Shown here: piece after piece, positions 18,532-25,184 of the stretch
Layout of the letters: each line of letters opens with the position of its first letter
How positions within the stretch are numbered: the first letter of the stretch is position 1
Source of the DNA: an uncultured Clostridia bacterium
GTDB lineage: Bacteria; Bacillota; Clostridia; Oscillospirales; Acutalibacteraceae
Reading direction: 5' to 3'
NCBI GenBank assembly: GCA_937898625.1
Contig: CALEJF010000034.1
Location: 7,993 to 71,992 of the forward strand
DNA length: 64,000 nucleotides
Made by a program: the position numbers and the translations under genes
Notes under the pieces: generated by a model
What the model was told of the DNA's origin: nothing
Seen by the model: only the letters and a program-made list of their open reading frames with translations
Database searches by the model: none

Positions 18532-19707
18532 TTAAAGAGCAACATATGTGCCGTCTTTAATTACAACAGCCATAGGTTTCTTTGAAACAGCACCTGATGC
18601 ATCCCATGTAAGAGCAGCACCGGCACCTGTAAGACCATTGTATGAGAAGCCATTTGAACAGATTGCTTTCTTAAGAATGTCGCAAATCTGTGAAGCAGTC
18701 ATATCAGCTGTTACATTGTTTGCTTTAAGAAGTTCAGCGATGATATAAACACCGTCGTATGCGTCAGCAGCAAACTGGTTAGGAGTTTCGTTGTTGTACT
18801 TAGCTTTGTATGCTGAAACGAATTTCTGTGTAGCGTCGTCTTTAGCATCAGCTGCGAAAGGAGTAAGAAGCATTACGCCTTCAGCAAGTTTTGTGTCAAA
18901 ACCTTCAATAGCAAGAAGTCCGTCAAGACCATCGCAACCAAAGAACTTAGGAGCATAGCTTGCTGATTCAGCAGCTTTAAGGATAAGAGAAGCTTCTGTA
19001 TAGTAGATTGGAAGGAATACAAGCTCAGCACCTGCTGTCTTACAAGCCTGAATCTGAGCTGAGAAGTCTTTGTTGCTATCTTTTGTGAAAGACTGTTCTG
19101 CAACAAGTTCAAGACCCTTCTTAGTAGCTTCTGCTTTGAATGTATTGTAGATACCTGTTGAATAAGCATCTGATGAGTCATAAATAACCGCAACTTTTTT
19201 CGCTACATTGTTGTCAGCGATGTACTGAGCTGAACCAACACCTTGGTTAGAGTCAGTAAAGCAAATCTGGAAACAGTTGTCGTTAGCGATAACTGCGTCA
19301 GCTGATGCAGAAGGTGTAAGCTGGAACATATTGTCAGCAGCTGTCTTTTCAATAACTGCAAGGCATGAACCTGAAGTTACTGTACCAAGGAAAATCTGCA
19401 TACCTTGGTCTTTAAGTGAGTTGTAAGCACTAACTGCCTTGTCGCCTGGATCAGCTTCATCGTCAGCTGTAACAAGCTTAAGGTTTGTGCCGTTAATACC
19501 ACCGGCAGCATTGATTTCATCAATAGCAAGTTTAGCAGCATTAACAACTGCATTACCGTACTGAGCAGCTCCACCTGTAAGAGGACCGCTGATACCGATA
19601 ACGATTTCTTTTGCGTCGTTTTTCTTATCTCCACCACAAGCCGCAAAGCAAGTAACAACAAGTGTTAAAGCTAAAACTACAGCGAAGATTTTTTTGAAGT
19701 TTTTCAT
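18532..19707 (-). CDS. livK: Branched-chain amino acid ABC transporter substrate-binding lipoprotein
   Basis: The 391-residue protein has a lipoprotein signal (CFAACGG, Cys at about residue 23) and a type I periplasmic-binding fold (EIVIGISGPLTGGAAQYG, AIDEINAAGGINGT, FQICFTDSNQG, FAADAYDGVY). It captures leucine, isoleucine, valine or a related amino acid for LivHMGF. GGAGGTA precedes the ATG, and a well-formed promoter lies upstream. Confidence 0.93.
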   Translation of the reverse strand: MKNFKKIFAVVLALTLVVTCFAACGGDKKNDAKEIVIGISGPLTGGAAQYGNAVVNAAKLAIDEINAAGGINGTNLKLVTADDEADPGDKAVSAYNSLKDQGMQIFLGTVTSGSCLAVIEKTAADNMFQLTPSASADAVIANDNCFQICFTDSNQGVGSAQYIADNNVAKKVAVIYDSSDAYSTGIYNTFKAEATKKGLELVAEQSFTKDSNKDFSAQIQACKTAGAELVFLPIYYTEASLILKAAESASYAPKFFGCDGLDGLLAIEGFDTKLAEGVMLLTPFAADAKDDATQKFVSAYKAKYNNETPNQFAADAYDGVYIIAELLKANNVTADMTASQICDILKKAICSNGFSYNGLTGAGAALTWDASGAVSKKPMAVVIKDGTYVAL

Positions 19708-19735
19708 AAAAAATACCTCCTCAATTTGTCCGTGT

Positions 19736-19765
19736 AATCAATAAAGATTTTGATTTACACACTTA
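19736..19765 (-). promoter_or_regulatory. Imperfect hairpin in the livK leader
   Basis: On the minus strand GTGTAAATCA and TGATTACAC can pair over nine base pairs with one bulged base, between the promoter and the livK ribosome binding site. It could stabilise the mRNA or be an operator; I cannot tell which. Confidence 0.35.
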
Positions 19766-19786
19766 TCTCTTTAAATAGATAAAGTA

Positions 19787-19815
19787 AATATACACTAAAA
19801 TATTCCATAAGTCAA
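19787..19815 (-). promoter_or_regulatory. Promoter of livK
   Basis: On the minus strand TTGACT (19815-19810) and TATATT (19792-19787) are separated by 17 bp. The leader to the ATG is about 70 bases. Confidence 0.75.
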
Positions 19816-19836
19816 TTATTTTTTTATATTTTTTTA

Positions 19837-19863
19837 AAATAAAAGGGTATGGAACCATACCCT
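19837..19863 (-). terminator. Terminator after the M28 peptidase gene
   Basis: AGGGTATGG at 19844-19852 pairs with CCATACCCT at 19855-19863 and is followed on the minus strand by a T-rich tract. Confidence 0.75.
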
Positions 19864-19879
19864 CTTATATGTGTATCGA

Positions 19880-21217
19880 TTATTTTTTCTGTGGACCATT
19901 AAATCCGTTAGTTTCTTGGAATGTGGCAATTTTGTCAATAACACTTAAAACCACATCAAATCCGGTGCCAACTGTTTCAATATCAAAACGGTCTGGCATA
20001 TCATGCCATGTGTGGTAGTACCATGTAAGCATTGGATTTTGAGCAGCAAATGTAACAGATTTAATACCTGCTCTTGTCATTGGAGTACTGTCGCAACCAC
20101 CAACAGGATTATGGATACAACCGTTTGTTTTGCTTTCAATACCCATTTCATCAAATGTTTCTTTAAACATTTTTTCAAGGTCAGTGTCAAATCGGCAACC
20201 CTGCCAGTCGTCTTTGATAACAACTTCAAAATAGTCTTTATCAGCAACAGAGTCAATGTTAATATTCCAAGCATTTTGAGTTAAATCATCATTTCTGTGC
20301 TTATGTACAAAATCCATTGAGCCACGAAGACCTGCTTCTTCAGAACCACAGTTGCAATCAACAATACGACAATTTTTTGGCATCTTTTCAGGATTCTCTT
20401 TGAAATACTTTAAAACTGCATAGCTAAGAGCACAGCCTGTTGCATTGTCCATAGCACCTCTTGATGCGTTTTCTTCGCTTGGGTCATTCCACATAACAAC
20501 AAAAGCACTACCAAGAGCTGTAATGATTGGTAAAAAGTGTAATGCAACATAGAATCTGTTGAGTGAGAGTGAATTAGATGCAACAATTGCCCATTCAGCA
20601 TTGAGATAAAGACCAAGATAAATCAATGACATTGCAATTGAAACGCCAACCATAAAGAAAACACAAACTGCACCAAAGCCAACTTTACCATAAGTGGTAA
20701 TAAGGCCATAAATTGGTTTATCAGGATATCTTGAAGCATTTTCAGAGTGCTTCCAGTTCCATGATGTATCTGTATGACCAGAAAGGATAATTGTATAATC
20801 GTATTTTCCATCTTCAGGAACTAATTCACCATAAACATTCTGCGAAATCTTTTGTTTAAAGAACATATCAAACCAAGGTTTGTAAAGAAATGCACTGAAA
20901 ACAAGCCAGATAACCATACATATACCTATAAGAGCCATACCGTGCCACAGGTGATGATTATCCAATGCAAAATAAACAAGACCGCTAAGAATCACACCGA
21001 CCCAACCTGCATAAGGGAGTCCACCGATGCCTGAACGGGGCGAAACTGCAAATTCTTCTTTTTTAGGTTCAATTCCGATTTCACGGAGTTTTTCGCCCAT
21101 ATAGTCAGCATATTCTCTTTCACCTTTTGAACCTGGGAGACGAGAGCCAACATTTTCAGCAGCATGTTTTACAATATCCCATGCTTCCTGGACGTATTTT
21201 TTAGATTCGTCTTTCAT
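19880..21217 (-). CDS. M28-family zinc peptidase with inserted transmembrane helices
   Basis: From ATG 21217 (GGAGGATAT upstream; an earlier ATG at 21235 would sit on that site) the protein has 445 residues. M28 metal ligands are visible: SGHTDTS, the Asp in RGAMDNATGC, EEAGLRG, Asp in NIDSVADKD, and His in YYHTWHD. M28 enzymes are aminopeptidases or carboxypeptidases using two zinc ions. Two hydrophobic pairs (about residues 74-112 and 184-240) are inserted into the fold, so the enzyme is membrane-embedded. No signal peptide precedes the N-terminal domain. It is transcribed alone. Confidence 0.8.
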   Translation of the reverse strand: MKDESKKYVQEAWDIVKHAAENVGSRLPGSKGEREYADYMGEKLREIGIEPKKEEFAVSPRSGIGGLPYAGWVGVILSGLVYFALDNHHLWHGMALIGICMVIWLVFSAFLYKPWFDMFFKQKISQNVYGELVPEDGKYDYTIILSGHTDTSWNWKHSENASRYPDKPIYGLITTYGKVGFGAVCVFFMVGVSIAMSLIYLGLYLNAEWAIVASNSLSLNRFYVALHFLPIITALGSAFVVMWNDPSEENASRGAMDNATGCALSYAVLKYFKENPEKMPKNCRIVDCNCGSEEAGLRGSMDFVHKHRNDDLTQNAWNINIDSVADKDYFEVVIKDDWQGCRFDTDLEKMFKETFDEMGIESKTNGCIHNPVGGCDSTPMTRAGIKSVTFAAQNPMLTWYYHTWHDMPDRFDIETVGTGFDVVLSVIDKIATFQETNGFNGPQKK

Positions 21218-21304
21218 TACTATATCCTCCAACATTATAATTTATATTATATAATATTTCATTTCGAGGATTAAATCAAGTATTAAATTAAAATTTATCT
21301 TCCA

Positions 21305-21341
21305 AAAAAGAAAGTCAGGTAACGCTCAGATACCTGACTTT
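21305..21341 (-). terminator. Terminator after the acyl-CoA ligase gene
   Basis: AAAGTCAGGTA at 21311-21321 pairs with TACCTGACTTT at 21331-21341. On the minus strand it follows the stop at 21348 and runs into T residues. Confidence 0.8.
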
Positions 21342-21347
21342 TTGTAA

Positions 21348-22982
21348 TTAATTATATTTTCTTGCAATCTTAAGAGTAGTTGTTTTTGGAAATTCCTCGT
21401 CACGAATTTTGATTCTTGCAACATTTTTGAAGATTGGGTTTTCGCGATTAAACTTAGCAACATCATCGTTAATTCTGTCACGAGCATCAGGGAATTCTTT
21501 TTCGTTAAGGAAGAACTCTGCAACAATTTTTTCGTCTTCCTGATAAACAAGAACTTCTTCAACATATTCAATTCTTGAAAGTTTATCCTCGATTTCTTCT
21601 GGCGATACATTTTTACCGTTAGCAAGGCAAATAAGATTTTTCTTTCTACCAACCATAAAGAGGAAACCGTCTTCGTCAATTCTGCCGTGGTCACCTGTAA
21701 TCAACCACTCTCCATCAAAAGCAGCTGCTGTTGCTTCAGGGTCATTGTAATATCCTTGCATAACATTAGTGCCTCTGACATAGATTTCACCAACGCCTTC
21801 TTCATCAGGATTAACAATTTTGATTTCGCAACAGTCAAGGGGCGTACCAACACTACCAAACTTGAATTTTCCGGGTCTGTTACAAGTAACGGCAGGGGAG
21901 CATTCGGTAAGACCATAACCATTGTAAATGTCAATTCCGAATTCGTGCATACCAATTTCAACTTTCGGGTCAAGGTTTGCAGCACCACAAACAATCATAT
22001 TGAGGTTTCCGCCAAGATTATCAATGATTGTCTTAAAGATTTTTTGTCTTCTGTCAATACCGAGTTTTAAAAGAGTGTTACTGATTTTAAGACCTTTTTT
22101 GAGAATATCTTCTCTGCCTGTTTTTCTTGCTGTTTTCCAAATTCTGTTATAAATTGTGTTAACAACAAGAGGCACACCACAAATGTTATATGGTTTGTAC
22201 TTTTTCATATCGCCCTGAATATTCTTGATACCGTCACACAAATATCCCCATTCTGTAAGGATATATGATGCGAAAAGAGCACTAACCCAAGCATATGTAT
22301 GGTTAAGTGGCAAAAAGCCAATAGCATGTCTACCGTTAAGTGCACGGCAGGATGATGAACAGTTACTTGCAATATTGTAGTGTGTGAGCATAACACCCTT
22401 ACTTTTTGCAGTTGTACCTGATGTGTAAGCAATACAAGCAAGGTCATCAGGCTTAACTTCAGCATCAAGAAACTCTTTATTACCTGCGTCTAATGATGCT
22501 TGTCCTTCTTTAAGGAAATCATTATAATTATCAAGACAAAAATACTGCATCTGTGGCATTTCCGGATTTGCCTTAAATTCTTCAACAGCCTTATTGAATT
22601 TTGCTGTATGAACAAGAGCATCACAATCGCAACGAATAAGTTGGTCGGCAAGGTCGTCATATGGAAGTTTTGCATCCATTGGGACAGTTATGTTACAACC
22701 ACAGATAGTTGCATAGTAAGCAATCATCCATTCAAAACAGTTCTCGCCGATAATTGCAATTTTCTTCTTTCCGTTAAGACCCTTTTTATAAAAGAAAGTA
22801 CCGAAAGCAGCAATCTCGCTCCAGGTCTGATTGAATGTTCTTTCACACTCGTTTTTATTTTTATCAAGAAAAACATATTGACGCTTATCCTGACCTTTTT
22901 GAGCACCTGTAACGATTATTTCTTTGAGAGTTTGATAATCAGGAATATTAGCATTACCTGCATTCTTATGCTTTTTTGCCAT
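21348..22982 (-). CDS. Long-chain fatty acid-CoA ligase (AMP-forming)
   Basis: The 544-residue ANL-family enzyme activates a carboxylate as adenylate and transfers it to CoA. Motifs: P-loop YTSGTTAKSKGVMLTH, NGYGLTECSP, TGDHGRID and hinge GRKKNLICLANGKNVSPEE. The overall pattern is that of long-chain acyl-CoA synthetases. I start at ATG 22982 (MAKKHKN); the frame is open further upstream, but GGGG sits 12 bases before this ATG. The divergent TetR gene and an inverted repeat in the leader suggest control by an acyl-responsive repressor. Confidence 0.87.
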   Translation of the reverse strand: MAKKHKNAGNANIPDYQTLKEIIVTGAQKGQDKRQYVFLDKNKNECERTFNQTWSEIAAFGTFFYKKGLNGKKKIAIIGENCFEWMIAYYATICGCNITVPMDAKLPYDDLADQLIRCDCDALVHTAKFNKAVEEFKANPEMPQMQYFCLDNYNDFLKEGQASLDAGNKEFLDAEVKPDDLACIAYTSGTTAKSKGVMLTHYNIASNCSSSCRALNGRHAIGFLPLNHTYAWVSALFASYILTEWGYLCDGIKNIQGDMKKYKPYNICGVPLVVNTIYNRIWKTARKTGREDILKKGLKISNTLLKLGIDRRQKIFKTIIDNLGGNLNMIVCGAANLDPKVEIGMHEFGIDIYNGYGLTECSPAVTCNRPGKFKFGSVGTPLDCCEIKIVNPDEEGVGEIYVRGTNVMQGYYNDPEATAAAFDGEWLITGDHGRIDEDGFLFMVGRKKNLICLANGKNVSPEEIEDKLSRIEYVEEVLVYQEDEKIVAEFFLNEKEFPDARDRINDDVAKFNRENPIFKNVARIKIRDEEFPKTTTLKIARKYN

Positions 22983-23022
22983 TAAAATTCTAACCCCTTT
23001 TTTAACAAAGGTACAAACAAAT

Positions 23023-23082
23023 AAGTTTGACATTTGTAAACTTTTATAGTAGTATATTAACAAAAAGAAACATGAATGTCAA
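23023..23082 (-). promoter_or_regulatory. Promoter and candidate TetR operator of the acyl-CoA ligase gene
   Basis: On the minus strand TTGACA (23082-23077) and TAATAT (23059-23054) are 17 bp apart. Just downstream, 23023-23043 carries AAGTTT and AAACTT as 6-bp arms around a 9-bp centre, covering roughly +4 to +24. That position would let the divergently encoded TetR protein block transcription. Confidence 0.55.
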
Positions 23083-23121
23083 TTTATTTTAATAACTTAT
23101 ACAGTTTTGAGGTGAGTGTCA

Positions 23122-23700
23122 ATGTATAAAGGAACAAATCCTACTGCTATCAAGTCACAGCATTGGTTAGCTGATACGCTTTTGGATTTAATGGAGGAAA
23201 AACCATACGAAGATATTACTATAAAAGACATATGTAAAAATGCTGATTTATCAAGACAAACGTTCTACAATTATTTTGAGACAAAAGAAGAATTATTTCG
23301 TTACCTTTTAAGAAGCACTTATGAAGAAAAATTGAATTCGCTTGATGAAATTCCAAGTTCAAAAGAGGCAATATCAGCATTTGTTAACACAACTAAGGAG
23401 AACCGCAGACTTGTTTCTGTAATTGTCAAGAATAATCTTGGTAACATTGTTTCTGATGAAATCTTCAATGCTATAACACATTTTCTTAATAGATTTATTC
23501 CAAACTTTGAAAATCAACCTGACTTTGCATACCATGTTGTGTTGTTATCAGGAGCGTTAACACATTTTATGCTTTATTATGCGCGTAATAACAGTGAAAT
23601 GTCCGAAAAAGAAATGACACATATTCTTGAAACATTTTTATCAGGAAAGATTTTTAAACTGATAAGAGCAACAAAATACATAAAAAAGGTACTCAAATGA
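23122..23700 (+). CDS. TetR/AcrR-family transcriptional regulator
   Basis: The 192-residue protein has an N-terminal TetR helix-turn-helix (YEDITIKDICKNADLSRQTF, YNYFETKEELF) and a C-terminal ligand domain of the kind called TetR_C_11 or similar. I choose ATG 23122 because GAGGTG lies seven bases upstream; GTG 23116 is too close to it. Divergence from the acyl-CoA ligase suggests a fatty acid or acyl-CoA as ligand, which is inference. Confidence 0.85.
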   Translation: MYKGTNPTAIKSQHWLADTLLDLMEEKPYEDITIKDICKNADLSRQTFYNYFETKEELFRYLLRSTYEEKLNSLDEIPSSKEAISAFVNTTKENRRLVSVIVKNNLGNIVSDEIFNAITHFLNRFIPNFENQPDFAYHVVLLSGALTHFMLYYARNNSEMSEKEMTHILETFLSGKIFKLIRATKYIKKVLK

Positions 23701-23714
23701 GTACCTTTTTTTGG
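23683..23714 (+). terminator. Terminator of the TetR gene
   Basis: AAAAAGGTACTC at 23683-23694 pairs with GAGTACCTTTTT at 23699-23710 and overlaps the stop codon; a T-run follows. Confidence 0.85.
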
Positions 23715-23735
23715 TCGGAGTGACAGGACTTGAAC
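23712..23735 (-). pseudogene. Orphan 3' end of tRNA-Pro (att-like duplication)
   Basis: These 24 bases are identical to positions 24000-24023, the CCA end, 3' acceptor strand and most of the T arm of the intact tRNA-Pro. After base 23735 the similarity stops. A duplicated tRNA 3' end is what a tyrosine recombinase leaves when an element integrates into a tRNA gene; no integrase is present between the copies. Confidence 0.75.
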
Positions 23736-23820
23736 GTCTGCTTCGGCTACGCCTTGCATACTACTCGATTGGCGACCCAAATTCTTACGAATTTCGGTAT
23801 TTATAAGGAATTTGTTTTAG
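23736..23820. other. Gene-free spacer between tRNA-Pro fragment and hairpin chain
   Basis: I see no gene here. The sequence holds two small hairpins, one with a CTTCGGC core near 23741 and one formed by AAATTC and GAATTT at 23779-23794. Confidence 0.5.
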
Positions 23821-23965
23821 GTGATATTCTTTCCTGCGGAAAGAGTGATATTATGCCTTGTGGCATAGTGATATTTTATTCTACATAAACTCGCAAAGCG
23901 AATAACACTGTGCGAAGCACAATATAACTGCATGGCAATATAACTCGCCGATAGGCGAATAAAAC
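23821..23965. repeat. Chain of short hairpins joined by conserved 8-bp linkers
   Basis: Left half: GTGATATT linkers start at 23821, 23845 and 23868 and alternate with hairpins CTTTCC/GGAAAG (23829-23843) and ATGCC/GGCAT (23853-23866). Right half: hairpins TCGC/GCGA (23891-23901), TGTGC/GCACA (23909-23921), TGC/GCA (23929-23937) and TCGCC/GGCGA (23945-23958) alternate with linkers close to AATATAAC, nearly the reverse complement of GTGATATT. The array thus reverses orientation near 23880. Stems differ in sequence while linkers are conserved. It is not a CRISPR array. I do not know a family name. Confidence 0.8.
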
Positions 23966-23966
23966 T

Positions 23967-23998
23967 GAAAAAGACGATTCCAAAGAATCGTCTTTTTC
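23967..23998 (-). terminator. Terminator of tRNA-Pro
   Basis: GAAAAAGACGATTC at 23967-23980 pairs perfectly with GAATCGTCTTTTTC at 23985-23998, immediately downstream of the tRNA on the minus strand. Confidence 0.85.
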
Positions 23999-23999
23999 T

Positions 24000-24075
24000 T
24001 GGTCGGAGTGACAGGACTTGAACCTGCGGCCTCTTGACCCCCAGTCAAGCGCGCTCCCAGCTGCGCCACACCCCG
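24000..24075 (-). tRNA. tRNA-Pro (GGG anticodon), CCA encoded
   Basis: On the minus strand a 76-base cloverleaf can be drawn: acceptor CGGGGTG/CACTCCG, anticodon stem CTTGA/TCAAG with loop CTGGGGG (anticodon GGG) and T arm containing GGTTCAA. The 3' CCA is encoded. A promoter lies just upstream and a terminator directly downstream. Confidence 0.93.
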
Positions 24076-24093
24076 TTATTATCAACGCAAGAT

Positions 24094-24122
24094 ATAATAA
24101 CATAAGAAAAAACAATTTGCAA
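24094..24122 (-). promoter_or_regulatory. Promoter of tRNA-Pro
   Basis: On the minus strand TTGCAA (24122-24117) and TATTAT (24099-24094) are 17 bp apart, placing the start about 12 bases before the tRNA. Confidence 0.75.
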
Positions 24123-24194
24123 GTAATATTTTAACAAAATTGTATTTACCTTTTACTCTCTTTTATGTTAAAATGTAAATGAGGTGAATACTTT

Positions 24195-25109
24195 ATGAAA
24201 AAGACTATAAAAAAGATTATTATTGGCATTGTATCAGCAATTCTTGCTTTTGTACTCTTATGGGTTGGTGTTATTTATGTTCATTATCCACATTACAAGA
24301 AAAATCAAAGTGAAATTGTAATGGCTGATAGTGTCAATGCTGATGAAATAAGGGTTATGTCCTACAATATCCGTTGTCATGCTCCTGACGATTTAGGCAA
24401 GAAATCTTGGTTTTACCGTGCCCATCTTGTTGCCGATACTATTGAAAAAGCACAGCCGGGTGTTATTGGATTTCAAGAGGTAAATAGTTGGCAGTATGAT
24501 TATTTATGCGAATCAATGCCACTATATGATTCTATTATTACTTATCGTGATGATATTCCTGTATATTCTGAAGGCTGTCCTGTTTTTTACAGAACTGATT
24601 TATATACGCTTGTTGACAAAGGTTCTTTCTGGTTATCAGAAACTCCTGATGTTATGAGTAAGGATTGGGGAGCAGCTTGTTACAGAATTTGTAGTTATGC
24701 AAGACTTAAGGATAAGGCGACAGGAAAAGAATTTGTTGTATTTAATACCCATCTTGACCATGTAAGTGACGAGGCTCGTATTAATGGAATTAATGTTGTT
24801 CTTGATAAGATTAAGGAATTTGGTGGATTACCCGCAGTGCTTATGGGTGACCTTAATGCAGAAGAAACATCCGACACATACAAGAGTGCGATAGAGTTTT
24901 TTGACGATACAAAATATATGACAGAAAACACAATGAAGAGTTGCACATATCAAGGCTGGGGTACGCAACTTGACCGTGAGTGCATTGATTACATAATGGT
25001 TTCAAAATCTGACTTTAAGGTTCATTCTTATAAAGTTATTACGGATACTTATGGCGGTGTTTACACAAGTGACCATTTCCCATTGATATCGGTATTATCT
25101 TTTGAATAG
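24195..25109 (+). CDS. Endonuclease/exonuclease/phosphatase-family protein, membrane anchored
   Basis: The 304-residue protein has an N-terminal transmembrane helix (about 9-29) and then an EEP fold with the catalytic landmarks VMSYNIRC, IGFQEV, NTHLDH, MGDLNAEE and SDHFPL. The family includes nucleases, inositol phosphatases and sphingomyelinase-type phosphodiesterases, so the substrate is open. The catalytic part should face outside. GAGGTG precedes the ATG. It is transcribed alone and ends at a strong terminator. Confidence 0.82.
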   Translation: MKKTIKKIIIGIVSAILAFVLLWVGVIYVHYPHYKKNQSEIVMADSVNADEIRVMSYNIRCHAPDDLGKKSWFYRAHLVADTIEKAQPGVIGFQEVNSWQYDYLCESMPLYDSIITYRDDIPVYSEGCPVFYRTDLYTLVDKGSFWLSETPDVMSKDWGAACYRICSYARLKDKATGKEFVVFNTHLDHVSDEARINGINVVLDKIKEFGGLPAVLMGDLNAEETSDTYKSAIEFFDDTKYMTENTMKSCTYQGWGTQLDRECIDYIMVSKSDFKVHSYKVITDTYGGVYTSDHFPLISVLSFE

Positions 25110-25144
25110 AACATATCAAGAAGCGACAGAGGGTTTATATATGC

Positions 25145-25184
25145 AAAAGTCCGACAGTAATTTGATATACTGTCGGACTTTTTT
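25145..25184. terminator. Bidirectional terminator between EEP and ABC-F genes
   Basis: AAAAGTCCGACAGTA at 25145-25159 pairs perfectly with TACTGTCGGACTTTT at 25168-25182. Its core is shared with the livK terminator. Confidence 0.88.

Noticed and set aside
23821..23965. Possible CRISPR array in the repeated region next to tRNA-Pro
   Set aside because: Linkers are only 8 bp, the intervening pieces are self-complementary hairpins of unequal length, and no cas genes are nearby.
23876..24115. Minus-strand open frames across tRNA-Pro
   Set aside because: They overlap the tRNA and its terminator and have no plausible protein pattern.
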